A DNA stretch of 64,000 bases from Candidatus Hydrogenedentota bacterium. Its GTDB lineage: Bacteria > Hydrogenedentota > Hydrogenedentia > Hydrogenedentales > JAEUWI01. The number at the start of each line of letters is the position of its first letter. Position 1 is the first letter of the stretch. This document shows, piece by piece, positions 1 to 10,603 of the stretch. The stretch spans positions 31,922 through 95,921 of the forward strand of contig JAHBVV010000029.1 of the NCBI GenBank assembly GCA_019637335.1. The letters are read 5' to 3'. Below the pieces are notes generated by a model. It saw nothing but the letters and a program-made list of their open reading frames with translations, was not told the DNA's origin and did not search any database. The position numbers were made by a program, and so were the translations under genes.

Positions 1-33
1 CCCGCGCTGCCCGAGGCCTCGGAAGCGGAGTAG
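1..33 (+). CDS. 3' end of an upstream gene (partial, unidentified)
   Basis: Ten in-frame codons (PALPEASEAE) end in TAG at 31-33, directly before a strong terminator-like hairpin. This looks like the tail of a gene starting left of the window. The residues are too few to name a family. The reading frame is inferred only from the stop followed by the hairpin. Confidence 0.4.
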   Translation, partial: PALPEASEAE

Positions 34-59
34 CGCCGCCTCCCGGATTCACACTTGCC

Positions 60-100
60 GCCGCTCCAGCGGGTGCTCGCCCGCTGGAGCGGCTTGGTTT
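60..100 (+). terminator. Strong intrinsic-terminator-like hairpin
   Basis: A perfect inverted repeat pairs 60-73 with 80-93 (14 bp, GC-rich) around a six-base loop at 74-79. It is followed by CTTGGTTT, a weak T-rich tract. It lies 26 nt after the partial upstream gene and before rph, so it probably ends the upstream transcript. The T tract is imperfect, so efficiency is uncertain. Confidence 0.6.
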
Positions 101-101
101 A

Positions 102-130
102 GCGCCGCACTCCCTTTCGGGAAGCGGCGC
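102..130 (+). other. Second hairpin in the rph leader
   Basis: GCGCCGC at 102-108 pairs with GCGGCGC at 124-130, and inside it TCCC (111-114) pairs with GGGA (119-122). There is no T tract after it. It may be a leader structure in the rph mRNA or an accessory part of the upstream terminator. I see no decisive evidence for either. Confidence 0.35.
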
Positions 131-172
131 GAGTCGAATCCTCCTGTGGAATAGAAGTGGAGACACCACACC

Positions 173-883
173 ATGCGAAAAGACGGCCGAGGCCCCGGGG
201 AAATGCGCCCCGTCGCGTTTCAGCGGCATTTCACCGGAAACGCCGCCGGCTCCGTGCTGGCGTCCTTTGGAAACACCCGGGTGATCTGCACCGCCAGCGT
301 GGAATCGCGTGTGCCGCCCTGGCTCAAGGACTCCGGCAAGGGCTGGGTAACCGCCGAATACGCCATGCTGCCGGGCTCGACCCATGATCGGGTCAGCCGG
401 GAGGCGAACAAGAAGGGCCGCGCCCTGGAAATCAGCCGCCTGATCGGGCGCTCCCTTCGCGGTGTGATGGATTTGGAGGCGCTCGGCGAGATCATGATTA
501 CGCTGGATTGCGATGTCATCGAAGCCGACGGTGGCACACGCACCGCCGCCATTTCGGGGGCCTATGTGGCGTTGCACGACGCATTGGTCTCCCTGCAATC
601 CTCGGGCATGATCGAAACCTGGCCGCTCCGGGCCGCCTGCGCGGCGGCCAGCGTGGGCATCGTACAGGGGGAGACCCTCCTCGATCTTTGTTACGAAGAG
701 GACGCCGTCGCTGATGTGGACATGAACGTGGTCATGAACAGCGCCGGCGAGTTCATCGAGATACAGGGCAGCGCGGAGGGGGCGCCCTTCAAGCGAAGCG
801 AAGCCCTGAACATGCTGGAGGCCGCGGAGTCTGGAATCGCCGTGATTCTGCGCGCCCAGCGGGAGGCCCTCGGCCATGCCTGA
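173..883 (+). CDS. rph: Ribonuclease PH
   Basis: Phosphorolytic 3'-5' exoribonuclease that trims the 3' extensions of pre-tRNA and other RNAs, releasing nucleoside diphosphates; a cytoplasmic hexamer in known family members. The 236 residues match the usual length (about 238). The N terminus [14 protein letters not shown] matches the family's R-x-DGR opening, and the phosphate-binding segment [11 protein letters not shown] is at 120-130. An acidic stretch [11 protein letters not shown] in the C-terminal half supplies the metal-binding aspartates. It overlaps rdgB by 8 nt, so the two are translationally coupled. The rph-rdgB pairing is common in bacteria and supports the call. Confidence 0.96.
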   Translation: MRKDGRGPGEMRPVAFQRHFTGNAAGSVLASFGNTRVICTASVESRVPPWLKDSGKGWVTAEYAMLPGSTHDRVSREANKKGRALEISRLIGRSLRGVMDLEALGEIMITLDCDVIEADGGTRTAAISGAYVALHDALVSLQSSGMIETWPLRAACAAASVGIVQGETLLDLCYEEDAVADVDMNVVMNSAGEFIEIQGSAEGAPFKRSEALNMLEAAESGIAVILRAQREALGHA

Positions 884-1484
884 TATCCTGCTGCTCGGAT
901 CCGGAAACGGCGACAAGGCCCGGGAGCTGGCCGTCCTGCTGGAGGGCCTTCCCTGGGAAGTGCGAAGCCTCCGGGACTACCCGCCCGCCGAGGAGCCGGA
1001 GGAGACCGGCGCCACGTTTGAGGAGAACGCCCTGCTGAAAGCGCGCTATTACAGCGCCCAGTTTGGCGTAGCCTGCGTGGCGGACGATTCCGGCCTCGAA
1101 GTGGACGCGCTCGATGGCGCCCCCGGCGTCTACTCCGCGCGCTACGCGGGGCCCGGATGTTCTTACTCCGATAACAATCGCAAGTTGCTGGACGCCCTCG
1201 AAGGGGTCCCCTGGCACGAACGCACGGCGCGCTTCCGGTGCTGCGCGGCGCTGGTAATTCCATCGAGCGGGAAAACCCATGTCGAAATGGGAACCGTGGA
1301 GGGCCATATCGCGATTTCGTGCGAGGGAACCAATGGGTTTGGCTACGATCCCCTGTTTGTTCCCGCCGGCGAAGACCGTACCTTCGGCGAGATGCAGCCC
1401 GAAGAGAAGCACGCCATCAGCCACCGAGGTAAGGCCTTCGGCCAAATGCGGGCCTGGCTCGAAGAATACGATGGATCGGCGTAA
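876..1484 (+). CDS. rdgB: dITP/XTP pyrophosphatase (RdgB/HAM1 family)
   Basis: Hydrolyses non-canonical purine triphosphates (dITP, XTP, ITP) to the monophosphate and pyrophosphate, keeping deaminated purines out of DNA and RNA. The protein is 202 residues, the usual size. Seen motifs: the nucleotide-binding N terminus [10 protein letters not shown] (8-17), the signature [11 protein letters not shown] (69-79), then [12 protein letters not shown], and a C-terminal GFGYDPLF plus [10 protein letters not shown]. Its ATG lies within the last codons of rph, giving an 8-nt overlap. A hairpin with a five-T tract about 80 nt downstream closes this two-gene operon. Confidence 0.95.
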   Translation: MPDILLLGSGNGDKARELAVLLEGLPWEVRSLRDYPPAEEPEETGATFEENALLKARYYSAQFGVACVADDSGLEVDALDGAPGVYSARYAGPGCSYSDNNRKLLDALEGVPWHERTARFRCCAALVIPSSGKTHVEMGTVEGHIAISCEGTNGFGYDPLFVPAGEDRTFGEMQPEEKHAISHRGKAFGQMRAWLEEYDGSA

Positions 1485-1561
1485 TTCCCCGCGATCGCGC
1501 TGACCGCCGCAAAACAGCGCCACCGGCCGCCCTCCGGAAGTAGCGCGGCCCGTACGCGTTC

Positions 1562-1583
1562 CCGGCGCGAACCGCCGGTTTTT
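1562..1583 (+). terminator. Intrinsic terminator after rph-rdgB
   Basis: CCGGCG (1562-1567) pairs with CGCCGG (1573-1578) over a five-base loop and is followed at once by five T (1579-1583). It separates rph-rdgB from the rpiB promoter that begins ten bases later. The rest of the 1485-1659 gap holds only this and that promoter. Confidence 0.65.
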
Positions 1584-1592
1584 CAGCGCTAC

Positions 1593-1622
1593 TTGTGAAT
1601 GATTTCAATAAGTCATTACAAT
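1593..1622 (+). promoter_or_regulatory. Sigma-70-type promoter of rpiB-hslU
   Basis: TTGTGA (1593-1598), an 18-nt spacer and TACAAT (1617-1622) sit just after the rdgB terminator and about 40 nt before the rpiB start codon. The spacer contains a small AATGA/TCATT inverted repeat (1599-1603 and 1613-1617), a possible operator half-site pair. Confidence 0.55.
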
Positions 1623-1659
1623 AGCCGTTTGCATCGGCCCGAGTTACGAGAGAGAGATC

Positions 1660-2115
1660 ATGAAGCTAGCCTTCGGCTGCGACCACGCCGGATACGAAGA
1701 CCCGCCACCCCATCACGCGCCGGCCATCGTCGCGTACCTGGAAGAACTGGGCCATACCGTCGAGCATGTGGGGACCCATGGCCCCGGCTCGGTGGATTAT
1801 CCCGATTTCGCGGAGCGGGTTGTCGAGCGGATTCTGAATAAAGAGGCCGATCTGGGTGTATTGCTCTGCGGCACCGGCATGGGCATCAGTATCGCCGCCA
1901 ACCGCCACAAGGGCATTCGCGCGGCGGCCTGCGTCACCGACGAGATGGTGCGGCTGGCCCGGGACCATAACAACGCCAACATCCTGTGCCTCGGTTCCCG
2001 GGTATCGTCCATCGAGGACTGCAAGCGCCTGCTGCGCCTCTTCCTCGAAACCGAGTTCAGCTACGGCGACCGGCACGAGCGGCGCATCGAAAAGCTCGAC
2101 CGCATCGGCTGTTAA
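1660..2115 (+). CDS. rpiB: Ribose-5-phosphate isomerase B
   Basis: Interconverts ribose 5-phosphate and ribulose 5-phosphate in the non-oxidative pentose phosphate pathway; cytoplasmic. The RpiB/LacAB fold is clear: GCDHAGYE at 6-13, catalytic Cys70 followed by GTGMGIS (71-77), IAANRHKGIRAA, and His103 in RDHNNANIL. The 151-residue length is typical. After GYE the sequence reads DPPPHHAP instead of the usual lysine/leucine-rich helix start, a small local oddity. The gene follows its own promoter and precedes hslU by 49 nt, suggesting co-transcription. Galactose-6-phosphate isomerase is the alternative name for this family, but no lac genes are nearby. Confidence 0.93.
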   Translation: MKLAFGCDHAGYEDPPPHHAPAIVAYLEELGHTVEHVGTHGPGSVDYPDFAERVVERILNKEADLGVLLCGTGMGISIAANRHKGIRAAACVTDEMVRLARDHNNANILCLGSRVSSIEDCKRLLRLFLETEFSYGDRHERRIEKLDRIGC

Positions 2116-2164
2116 TCCGCAATAGCGCCGGCCCCCCGCCCCGAACCGAACTGGAGTACCCCCC

Positions 2165-3553
2165 ATGAGTGCATTGACGCCCCGCGAAATCGTCGAGGCG
2201 CTGGACAGGCATATCGTCGGCCAGCAGGAAGCCAAGCGCAAGGTCGCGATCGCCCTCCGCAATCGCTGGCGGCGCAAACAGCTGCCCGAAGGCCTGCGCG
2301 ACGAGGTCGCGCCCAAGAATATCATCATGATCGGCCCCACCGGCGTGGGCAAGACGGAAGTGGCGCGGCGCCTGTCCAAGCTGGCCGAGGCGCCTTTTGT
2401 GAAAGTCGAGGCGTCCAAATTCACCGAAGTGGGGTACGTCGGGCGGGATTGTGAATCCATGATCCGCGAACTCACCGAGGTGGGCGTCAAGCTGGTCAAG
2501 GAAGAGATGCAACGCGAAGTCGAAGGCGCCGCCCGCGCGCGAGCCGAGCAGAGGCTCCTGGATCTCCTCCTACCGCCACAACCGGCGGGGCCCCAGAAGA
2601 TTTTTCGCCCGAGCGACCCGGAAAGCGGGGACGAGGGGCCCGCGAAGAACCTCGAATCCAACCCGGAAGCCCGCACGCGCGAAATCCTGCTCCGGAAGCT
2701 GCGCGCCGGCGAGCTGGATGATCGCGAAGTGGAGGTATCCGTCCGCGACAGCGGCAACACCTCGATGATGCAGGTGTTCAGCGCGTCGGGCATGGAAGAA
2801 ATGGGGGTCAACCTCCAGGAGATGCTCGGCCGGATGATGCCGCAGCGATCGAAGCGGCGCAAAGTCCGCGTGGACGAGGCCCGGCGCATCCTGGAGCAGG
2901 AAGCCGTCCAGGACCTCATCGACATGGACGCCGTCACCCCGGTCGCCATCGAGCGGGTCGAGAACGCCGGCATCGTCTTTCTGGACGAAATCGATAAGAT
3001 CGCCGGGCGCGGCCAGCATGGGCACGGCCCGGATGTCTCGCGCGAAGGTGTGCAACGAGACATTCTGCCGATCGTGGAGGGCAGTACGGTGATGACCAAA
3101 TATGGCCCCGTGCGCACGGACCATATCCTGTTCATTGCCGCCGGCGCGTTCCATATTTCCAAAGTTTCCGACCTCATTCCGGAGCTTCAGGGGCGCTTCC
3201 CGATCCGCGTGGAGCTGGAGAACCTCGGCGCGGCCGATTTCGCCCGTATCCTGCGCGAGCCCGAGTGCTCGCTGATCAAGCAGTACCAGAGCATGATGGC
3301 GACAGAAGGCGTGACCCTCGAATTCGAGGACAGCGCCATCGACGCCCTGGCGAACTTCTGCCAGCGTGTGAACGAAGAGACGGAAAACATCGGCGCGCGG
3401 CGGCTGCACACGCTGCTGGAGAACCTCCTCGAAGATATCTCCTTCGACGCCCCTGAGCAAAGCGGGGCCGTGGTGCGTATCGATGCGGCCACCGTTCAGG
3501 AACGCCTCGGCGCGAAAGTGGAGAACCAGGACCTGTCGCGGTACATCCTGTAG
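2165..3553 (+). CDS. hslU: ATP-dependent protease ATPase subunit HslU
   Basis: AAA+ unfoldase that feeds substrates into the HslV peptidase ring; cytoplasmic. Seen: IVGQQEAKR (17-25), Walker [10 protein letters not shown] (57-65), pore loop GYVGRD (90-95), an intermediate I-domain at roughly 105-245, Walker B VFLDEIDK (271-278), the sensor/arginine-finger stretch [11 protein letters not shown], and the C-terminal tail DLSRYIL that normally inserts into HslV. At 462 residues it is slightly longer than the E. coli protein (443). hslV, usually immediately upstream, is not here; rpiB takes that place. The intact tail suggests the partner exists elsewhere in the genome. Confidence 0.96.
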   Translation: MSALTPREIVEALDRHIVGQQEAKRKVAIALRNRWRRKQLPEGLRDEVAPKNIIMIGPTGVGKTEVARRLSKLAEAPFVKVEASKFTEVGYVGRDCESMIRELTEVGVKLVKEEMQREVEGAARARAEQRLLDLLLPPQPAGPQKIFRPSDPESGDEGPAKNLESNPEARTREILLRKLRAGELDDREVEVSVRDSGNTSMMQVFSASGMEEMGVNLQEMLGRMMPQRSKRRKVRVDEARRILEQEAVQDLIDMDAVTPVAIERVENAGIVFLDEIDKIAGRGQHGHGPDVSREGVQRDILPIVEGSTVMTKYGPVRTDHILFIAAGAFHISKVSDLIPELQGRFPIRVELENLGAADFARILREPECSLIKQYQSMMATEGVTLEFEDSAIDALANFCQRVNEETENIGARRLHTLLENLLEDISFDAPEQSGAVVRIDAATVQERLGAKVENQDLSRYIL

Positions 3554-3594
3554 CCCAGCAGTACGCCTGAGTGTTCCAAAGCGGAGCAAATTCC

Positions 3595-4290
3595 ATGATG
3601 CAGTTTCCCCAACTCCTGGAGGCCGGCGCCCGGGTGGCGGCCATCTCGGGTCAGGCGGAGGGCGATTGTGGCTGGGCGACGCCGGATCCCGCGCGTCGGG
3701 CCGCGTTCCTTGCGCGGGCCGGGGCGCCGCCGAACCGTTTGGTCGCGCTGCGGCAGTGCCACGGCGACCGCGTGGTCGTGGCGGCGGGCGACGAGGCCGG
3801 GTGCGGTCTCGGCGAACGAGAAAACGCGCTGGGCGACGCCGATGGGGTCGTAACGGGCGAAGACGACTTGCCGCTGGGCATCCATGTCGCCGATTGCGTA
3901 CCGCTCTATCTTGCTTGCCCGAAGGCAGTTGCGCTGATTCATGCGGGGCGCGAGGGGACGTCGCGAAACATAGCCGCAAAGGCTGTCGCAGCCCTGGCGC
4001 GGGAATGTGGCGCAGATGCCGAAAGCCTTACCGCGCTGATTGGTCCGTCGGCGGGTCCATGTTGCTACCAGGTGTCCGGCGAGCTACGCGACGCCTGGGT
4101 GGCGCGGGGGCTGATCGCGGAGGGGGATCACCTCGACCTCTGGCGGACGAACGTGGCGCAATTGATTGACGGCGGAGTCCGCAAGTCCCGGATCCACGTC
4201 ATCGGCCACTGCACGATCTGTATGCCCGGCCTGTTTTCCTACCGCGGCAACCAGACTAACCAGCGCAATCTCGCCGTAATCATGCGCTGA
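3595..4290 (+). CDS. pgeF: Purine nucleoside phosphorylase/laccase-domain protein (YfiH/PgeF family)
   Basis: Member of the YfiH/LACC1 family, whose bacterial members act on purine nucleosides and on aberrant peptidoglycan precursors (PgeF editing). Metal-site residues are present: His56 in RQCHGDR, Cys101 in VADCVPLYL and His116 in ALIHAGREG, plus GPSAGPCCYQV further on. I start at the ATG at 3595, since GGAG at 3583-3586 is 8 nt before it; an in-frame GTG at 3571 would add eight residues. The family's usual HAGW is HAGR here. It follows hslU by 41 nt, probably in the same transcript. The product is 231 residues. Confidence 0.88.
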   Translation: MMQFPQLLEAGARVAAISGQAEGDCGWATPDPARRAAFLARAGAPPNRLVALRQCHGDRVVVAAGDEAGCGLGERENALGDADGVVTGEDDLPLGIHVADCVPLYLACPKAVALIHAGREGTSRNIAAKAVAALARECGADAESLTALIGPSAGPCCYQVSGELRDAWVARGLIAEGDHLDLWRTNVAQLIDGGVRKSRIHVIGHCTICMPGLFSYRGNQTNQRNLAVIMR

Positions 4291-4352
4291 ACCGCCCGAT
4301 GACCCATATGAAATGCGGGTGGGTAAGCTACTTGTAATACAGCATTTACTCA

Positions 4353-4382
4353 TTGCACCGTCCCTCCACCCTGTGCTATACT
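4353..4382 (+). promoter_or_regulatory. Strong promoter of the rimP-nusA-infB operon
   Basis: TTGCAC (4353-4358), an 18-nt spacer and TATACT (4377-4382), with an extended -10 (TG at 4374-4375). This is one of the best sigma-70-type matches in the window. Transcription would start near 4389, about 20 nt before the leader hairpin. Confidence 0.72.
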
Positions 4383-4409
4383 TCCCTTCCTGATAGTATG
4401 ACTTCGCGG

Positions 4410-4435
4410 AAAGTGGGTCTTGACCCACTTTTTTT
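4410..4435 (+). terminator. Leader intrinsic terminator/attenuator upstream of rimP
   Basis: AAAGTGGGT (4410-4418) pairs with ACCCACTTT (4423-4431) over a CTTG tetraloop, and the T run continues to 4435. It lies between the operon promoter and the rimP GTG at 4457, so every operon transcript must read through it. A terminator-like hairpin just before rimP-nusA is known in several bacteria, where NusA autoregulation is suspected; here that role is inference. Confidence 0.7.
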
Positions 4436-4456
4436 ATTACGTAATCGAGGCCCTAC

Positions 4457-4912
4457 GTGAGCAGAGAGGAATTGGTTCGGCGATTCTGGTCCCGGTTTGA
4501 GGACGACATCGCGGAACAGGGATACGAGCTGGTCGAGGTCGAAGTGGCCGGCCAGGGCGGGGTGCGCATTTTGCGCATCTATATCGACAAGCCCGATGGC
4601 ATCGGGCTGGAAGATTGTACCGCCGTTTCCCAACTCCTGAATCCCTTGCTGGACGCGGAGGACTTCATTGCGGACAACTATATCCTGGAGGTCTCCTCGC
4701 CGGGCTTTGACCGCCCGCTGCGGAAACCTTCCGATTTCATCCGGTACGCCGGAGAAGCAGTGACCGTAATGACCCACTCGCCCATTGAGGGCCGGAAGCG
4801 ATTCGTCGGCGTTCTGGGCGGTTTTGAAGACGGGTTGATTCACGTTGACTGCGATGGGACACGCCACGAGATCCACATCGAGAATCTTCGTAAGGCGAAT
4901 CTTAACCGGTAG
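4457..4912 (+). CDS. rimP: Ribosome maturation factor RimP
   Basis: Needed for maturation of the 30S ribosomal subunit; cytoplasmic. The 151-residue protein has the two-domain RimP layout: an N-terminal alpha/beta domain with GYELVEVEVAGQGG and LRIYIDKPDGI, the conserved EDCTAVSQLL and YILEVSSPGFDRPL, then an SH3-like C-terminal domain. The start is GTG at 4457, with GAGG at 4447-4450. It is the first gene of the operon and is followed by nusA after 21 nt. The usual bacterial order rimP-nusA-infB is kept. Confidence 0.95.
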   Translation: MSREELVRRFWSRFEDDIAEQGYELVEVEVAGQGGVRILRIYIDKPDGIGLEDCTAVSQLLNPLLDAEDFIADNYILEVSSPGFDRPLRKPSDFIRYAGEAVTVMTHSPIEGRKRFVGVLGGFEDGLIHVDCDGTRHEIHIENLRKANLNR

Positions 4913-4933
4913 TTACGGTGTAAGGAGATTGTT

Positions 4934-6049
<1,116 letters not shown>

Positions 6050-6147
6050 TAGGGGGTTCCTGGCCTCAGCCGGGTAGCGCGGCGCCACCTGTACCTGCGC
6101 CCGCCGGCCGGACCGGATTTGAAGAACGTCTTGGAGGAATAGTAACG

Positions 6148-8970
6148 ATGCAGACTGTTGCCAGTTTGGCAGAACGTCTTGATATGAGTGCCGAGGAAGC
6201 GGTCGAAACGCTCCGCAAACTGCGCTTCGACATCGATAGTGTCAACACCGAAATCAGCGACGAACAGTGTGACATGCTCATCGATGTCGATGAGGATATC
6301 TCGGTGCTCGATGTTTTTCTCCAGGAAATCAAGAAAAAAGAAGAAGAGGACCGGAAGCGCGTAGAGCGCCTTCAAAAGGCCAACGCGAAGAAGCGCGCGG
6401 CCGCCGCCAAGAAAAAGGAAGCCGAGGAGAAGAAGGCGGAGGAGAAGCGGCGCAAGGAAGAGGCCGCGGCCGCGGAAGCCGCCGCCGCGATCGAGCCTGA
6501 ACCGGAAACCGAGGCGGTTGGCCCCGAGGACGTGCAGGATGAAGCGCCCGCGGCGGAAGTCGTGGCCGTGGAGGAAGCCGCCGCGCCGGTCGCCGAAGTC
6601 CTTACCGAAGTGGCGCCGGAGCCCGAGGAGGCCCCCGCGGAGCCAGAGCCGGAGCCCGAACCGGTCGCCGAGATCCTCCCCCCCGAGACCCCCGAGGAGG
6701 ATGCGGCCCGGGCGCGGGAAGCGTCCCGCGGCCGCGGCCATGACGGCCCCGCGCACGAGGCCACGCTGGCGCGCGCGGAAATAGTCCAGGAACAGGAAGA
6801 AAAGATCCGGCAGCAGAAGAAGGAGCGGCCGCTTCCCACCCCCGATCCGGAGGTCGTCGCCGCCGTGATCCGGCGGGACCAGGAAAAGCGCAACGCCCTG
6901 CTCGCCGACGCCGGCGCCCGCCGCCGGGGACGCGAACCGCTTGGCGCGACGCCCCGCGAAGCGCGCCCCGCCACTACGGACGACCGCGGCGATCGCGAAA
7001 CGTTGTTTCGAAATGCCCCGAAAAAGGCCGTTGCCGCAACGGGGAAAGCCCGCAAAAAACCCAAGCGCGCCGAGCGCGCCCGCGTCCTCGAGGACACCCT
7101 CCGGCGCGATGCCGCCGCGGCGGTTCGAGAGTTTCAGTCCGGTGCGGGCCAGATCGGCAGCAAAAAGCGCCGCAAAAAGCGCCATCAGGAAGTTGAGGTA
7201 CAGATGGAGCAAACAGAAGGCGGCGTGATCGAAGTCGATGAGACCATGACCGTCGAGCAGCTTGCCGACGCGATGGCGATCGGGGTAAGCGACCTTATTC
7301 TCGACCTGATGGACGAGAACTTGATGGTGACGAAGAACCAGTCGCTCTCGATGGAGCTTATTCGCAAGCTCGCGGACAAGCGTAACTTTGAAGTTCATTC
7401 CATTATTCCCGAGGAGGATACCGCGCTGGCCGAAGAGCCCGACGATCCCGCGGACCTGGTCCTTCGCGCGCCCGTGGTCACGGTTATGGGCCACGTGGAC
7501 CACGGCAAGACCTCCCTCCTCGACGTGGTGCGCAAGGCCAATGTCGCCGATGGCGAGGCCGGCGGCATCACGCAGCACATTGCCGCCTATGAGGTGGAAA
7601 TGCCTTCGGGCCGCGTGGTTTTCCTGGATACGCCCGGACACGAAGCCTTCACCCAGATGCGCTCGCGCGGCGCCCAGGTCACGGACGTCGTGGTGCTGGT
7701 GGTTGCGGCCGACGACGGCGTAAAGCCCCAGACGATCGAGGCCATCGACCACGCGAAGGCCGCCGAGGTCCCGATTGTGGTCGCGATTAACAAGTGCGAC
7801 AAACCCGGCGCCCAGCCCGAGCGCGTTCGGGGCGAGCTGGCGAGCTTCGGCCTTCAGGACGAATCCTGGGGCGGGAGCACGATCATGCGGAACGTATCGG
7901 CGCACACCGGCGAAGGCATCGACGATCTTATGGAGATGCTCGTGCTGGAGTCCGAAATGCTCGAGTTGAAGGCCAACCCGAACAAGCGGGCGCGCGGCGC
8001 CATCGTCGAGTCCGAGCTTTCCAAGGGCCACGGCCCGGTCGCGTGGGTGCTTGTGCAGACGGGCACCCTGCGCCCCGGCGATGTCTTCATCTGTGGCGAG
8101 GTCTATGGGCGCGTGCGCACGATGACCAACTCCAAGGGGCGGCTTGTCAAGGAGGCCGGCCCGTCGACCCCGGTGCTGGTCACCGGGTTCAGCGGCGTCG
8201 CCGAAGCGGGCGACCCGTTTATCGTTGTCGAGGAGGAGCGGATCGCGCGGACCATCGCGGAGAAGCGCGTCGCGCTGAGCCGTCAGAAGCGCGGCTCCAC
8301 CGGAAAGGCGATGACCCTCGAGGATTTCCACGCGCTCATGCAGGGCGTCGAGCAGAAATCCCTCAATGTTATCATCAAGGCCGACGCCCAGGGTTCGGTC
8401 GATGTGCTCACGTCGAGCTTCGCCAAGCTCGGCAACGAGGAAGTCAGTATCAATGTTGTGCACGCCGGCGTCGGCGGCGTCAACGAGTCGGACGTTTTGC
8501 TGGCCAGCGCGAGCACCGCGGTCATTATCGGGTTCCACGTCACCGCCAGCACCAAGGTGCGCCAGATGGCCGAGGCGGAAGGGGTGGATATCCGGACCTA
8601 CCTGGTCATCTACGAAGCGATCGACGAGGTGACCAAGGCGCTCGAAGGCCTGCTGGCCCCCGACACGAAGGAAGTTATCGTGGGCCACGCCGAAATCCGG
8701 CAGGTCTTCCGTTCGTCCCGCTTCGGCAACATCGCGGGCTGTATCCAACTCGACGGGGAAACCGAGCGCGGCGCGCTTACCCGCCTGATCCGCGACAATG
8801 TGGTGGTGTACAGCGGCAAGATTGCGTCGGTGCGCCGGGAGAAAGACGAAGTGCGTTCCGTGTCCCAGGGCTTCGAATGCGGCCTGAAGCTGGATAGATA
8901 CGACGACATCCAGACCGGTGACATCATCGAAACCTACAAGCTTGAGAACATCGCCAAGACCCTGGACTAG
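6148..8970 (+). CDS. infB: Translation initiation factor IF-2
   Basis: GTPase that places initiator tRNA on the 30S subunit and drives subunit joining. At 940 residues it has an IF2-N domain at 1-55, a long Lys/Glu/Ala/Pro-rich low-complexity region (about 55-360), a second IF2-N-like segment (about 365-420), then the G domain: G1 GHVDHGKT (448-455), G3 DTPGHE (494-499), G4 NKCD (548-551), followed by the beta-barrel and C2 domains. The start ATG at 6148 has a GGAGG-type site about ten bases upstream. The genes often found between nusA and infB (ylxR, ylxQ) are absent from the 98-nt gap. Confidence 0.97.
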   Translation: MQTVASLAERLDMSAEEAVETLRKLRFDIDSVNTEISDEQCDMLIDVDEDISVLDVFLQEIKKKEEEDRKRVERLQKANAKKRAAAAKKKEAEEKKAEEKRRKEEAAAAEAAAAIEPEPETEAVGPEDVQDEAPAAEVVAVEEAAAPVAEVLTEVAPEPEEAPAEPEPEPEPVAEILPPETPEEDAARAREASRGRGHDGPAHEATLARAEIVQEQEEKIRQQKKERPLPTPDPEVVAAVIRRDQEKRNALLADAGARRRGREPLGATPREARPATTDDRGDRETLFRNAPKKAVAATGKARKKPKRAERARVLEDTLRRDAAAAVREFQSGAGQIGSKKRRKKRHQEVEVQMEQTEGGVIEVDETMTVEQLADAMAIGVSDLILDLMDENLMVTKNQSLSMELIRKLADKRNFEVHSIIPEEDTALAEEPDDPADLVLRAPVVTVMGHVDHGKTSLLDVVRKANVADGEAGGITQHIAAYEVEMPSGRVVFLDTPGHEAFTQMRSRGAQVTDVVVLVVAADDGVKPQTIEAIDHAKAAEVPIVVAINKCDKPGAQPERVRGELASFGLQDESWGGSTIMRNVSAHTGEGIDDLMEMLVLESEMLELKANPNKRARGAIVESELSKGHGPVAWVLVQTGTLRPGDVFICGEVYGRVRTMTNSKGRLVKEAGPSTPVLVTGFSGVAEAGDPFIVVEEERIARTIAEKRVALSRQKRGSTGKAMTLEDFHALMQGVEQKSLNVIIKADAQGSVDVLTSSFAKLGNEEVSINVVHAGVGGVNESDVLLASASTAVIIGFHVTASTKVRQMAEAEGVDIRTYLVIYEAIDEVTKALEGLLAPDTKEVIVGHAEIRQVFRSSRFGNIAGCIQLDGETERGALTRLIRDNVVVYSGKIASVRREKDEVRSVSQGFECGLKLDRYDDIQTGDIIETYKLENIAKTLD

Positions 8971-8984
8971 GGCGTTAACCCCGC

Positions 8985-9266
8985 GTGACGATAGGGCTGC
9001 TCACCATAGACCTCCTGGTCCCCGGGGCCAGGTCGCTGAAGGATAAGCGGCGTGTGGTCAAGAGCCTCAAGGATCAGGTGCGCAACCGCTACAACTGTTC
9101 CGTGGCGGAGACGGACCACCACGACCTGTGGCAGCGCGCCCGCGTCAGTATCGTGGTCGTTTCGAACGAGTCCGCCCACGCCAACACCCAACTGAACGAA
9201 ATCTTCCGCTTCGTGGAAAGCCGTCTTGGCGCGAACGTGGTCGATTGCCAGATTGAAATGCTATGA
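8985..9266 (+). CDS. ylxP: DUF503 family protein (YlxP-like)
   Basis: Small 93-residue protein of the DUF503/YlxP family, commonly encoded between infB and rbfA; its role is not settled, though ribosome biogenesis is suspected from its position. Family features seen: GLLTIDLLVPGARSLKDKR at the N terminus, VVKSLKDQVRNRYNCSVAET, then a beta-strand core RVSIVVVSNESAH. The start is GTG at 8985, 14 nt after the infB stop. Its stop overlaps the next start by 4 nt (ATGA). Confidence 0.88.
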   Translation: MTIGLLTIDLLVPGARSLKDKRRVVKSLKDQVRNRYNCSVAETDHHDLWQRARVSIVVVSNESAHANTQLNEIFRFVESRLGANVVDCQIEML

Positions 9267-10603
9267 GTACTAAAGGACGCGCCAAACGGGTCGGCGAGCT
9301 GATCCGCCACGAAATCGCCGGACTCTTGACCAAGGGCCTGAAGGATCCCCGGATCGGCTTCGTCTCCGTCATGGATGTCGAGATGTCGAAGGATCTGCAC
9401 TACGCCACGGTCAACGTCAGCCTCTACGGCGATGAAAAGGAGCGGAAGAGCTCGCTGATCGCGCTGCAGAATTCCGCCGGCTGGATCCGCCGCGAGATCG
9501 GCAAGCACGTGCGGCTCCGCTTCACGCCCGAGATCCGCTTCAAGGCGGACGGGACGCTGGATCACGTGTATGCGCTTGAAAAGGTCTTCGAGGAAATCCA
9601 GGAGGACCGCAAGGGGCAGCCGATGATCCACGTAGACTTGCCCGGCGTCGTCGACGCGTTGAAATCCGCCAATTCCTTCCTCATAACGAGCCATGTCAGC
9701 CCCGACGGCGACGCCGTGGGTAGCGTGCTCGCCCTCAAGTTCCTCCTCGAAGCCCTGGGCAAGACCGAAATTGTCTGTGCGCTCACGGACCCGGTCCCCG
9801 CGATCTACTCGGAGATTCCCGGGGCAGGCGCGATTCGCACGCCCGACGCCGAGATCCCGAATTTCGACGTGGCGGTCATTGTCGACGTGGCCCGGTTAAA
9901 CCGCGTGGGGTCCATCGCCGACTGGATCGGGGAGAACCAGCAGATCCTGGTCATTGATCACCACCTCGAAGAGCATCCGGACGGCAATCTGGGCTATATC
10001 GACGCCACCTACGCCGCGACCGGAGAGATCATGGTGGATCTCTTTGATGCCGCCGGGGTCGAGCTGACGCCCGATGCCGCGTACTGCGCCTATGTCGCGC
10101 AGATTACGGATACCGGCGGCTACCGCTACGCGAACACGAACGCCCGCTCCCACCGGATCGCGGCGCGCCTTCACGAAGTGAAGATCGACCATGCCGCCAT
10201 CTGCAGCGACGTCTTCGACATGTTTTCGCGCCCGAAGATCCATTTGATGAAGACGGTTTTGGACCGTATGGAGCTTTCCTGCGGCGGCCAGGTGGCCACG
10301 TCGTATGTGACGCAGGAGGACATCGAGGAAGTTGGGGGCAAGAAGGAAGACCTGAACGGCCTGGTCAACTACCTCCGAAACATCGACGGCGTCGTCGTCG
10401 GAATTCTACTGACGGGCGTGGAGCCGCGCCTTACCAAGGCCAGCGTGCGTTCGGGCCATCACTTCAACGCCGCGACCTTTCTCAAGCCCTTCGGCGGCGG
10501 CGGCCACGCCGGCGCGGCGGGCGTGACCCTGGAACTTCCGGTGGACGAAGCCCGCGAGCGGCTTCTCGATCGCCTAAGGGAACTCCTGGAGCCCGAATCA
10601 TGA
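9263..10603 (+). CDS. rbfA-nrnA: Fusion of ribosome-binding factor RbfA with an NrnA-type DHH/DHHA1 phosphoesterase
   Basis: One uninterrupted 446-residue frame. Residues 1-115 are RbfA ([35 protein letters not shown], a KH-like fold), a cold-shock 30S maturation factor. From about residue 125 it is a DHH-family phosphoesterase like NrnA, which degrades nanoRNA/pAp: motif I DGDA (148-151), motif III DHH (232-234), and DHHA1 glycine-rich GGGGHAG (411-417). The two are separate adjacent genes in many bacteria (rbfA-nrnA-truB). An ATG at 9623, preceded by AAGGGG at 9611-9616, could also start a free phosphoesterase. It overlaps truB by 4 nt. A sequencing error joining two genes cannot be excluded, but both domains stay in frame. 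Confidence 0.92.
   Translation: MSTKGRAKRVGELIRHEIAGLLTKGLKDPRIGFVSVMDVEMSKDLHYATVNVSLYGDEKERKSSLIALQNSAGWIRREIGKHVRLRFTPEIRFKADGTLDHVYALEKVFEEIQEDRKGQPMIHVDLPGVVDALKSANSFLITSHVSPDGDAVGSVLALKFLLEALGKTEIVCALTDPVPAIYSEIPGAGAIRTPDAEIPNFDVAVIVDVARLNRVGSIADWIGENQQILVIDHHLEEHPDGNLGYIDATYAATGEIMVDLFDAAGVELTPDAAYCAYVAQITDTGGYRYANTNARSHRIAARLHEVKIDHAAICSDVFDMFSRPKIHLMKTVLDRMELSCGGQVATSYVTQEDIEEVGGKKEDLNGLVNYLRNIDGVVVGILLTGVEPRLTKASVRSGHHFNAATFLKPFGGGGHAGAAGVTLELPVDEARERLLDRLRELLEPES

Noticed and set aside
102..150. tRNA-like piece with a TCGAATC loop
   Set aside because: Only a three-base stem encloses the loop and no acceptor or anticodon stem can be drawn; the region forms simple hairpins instead.
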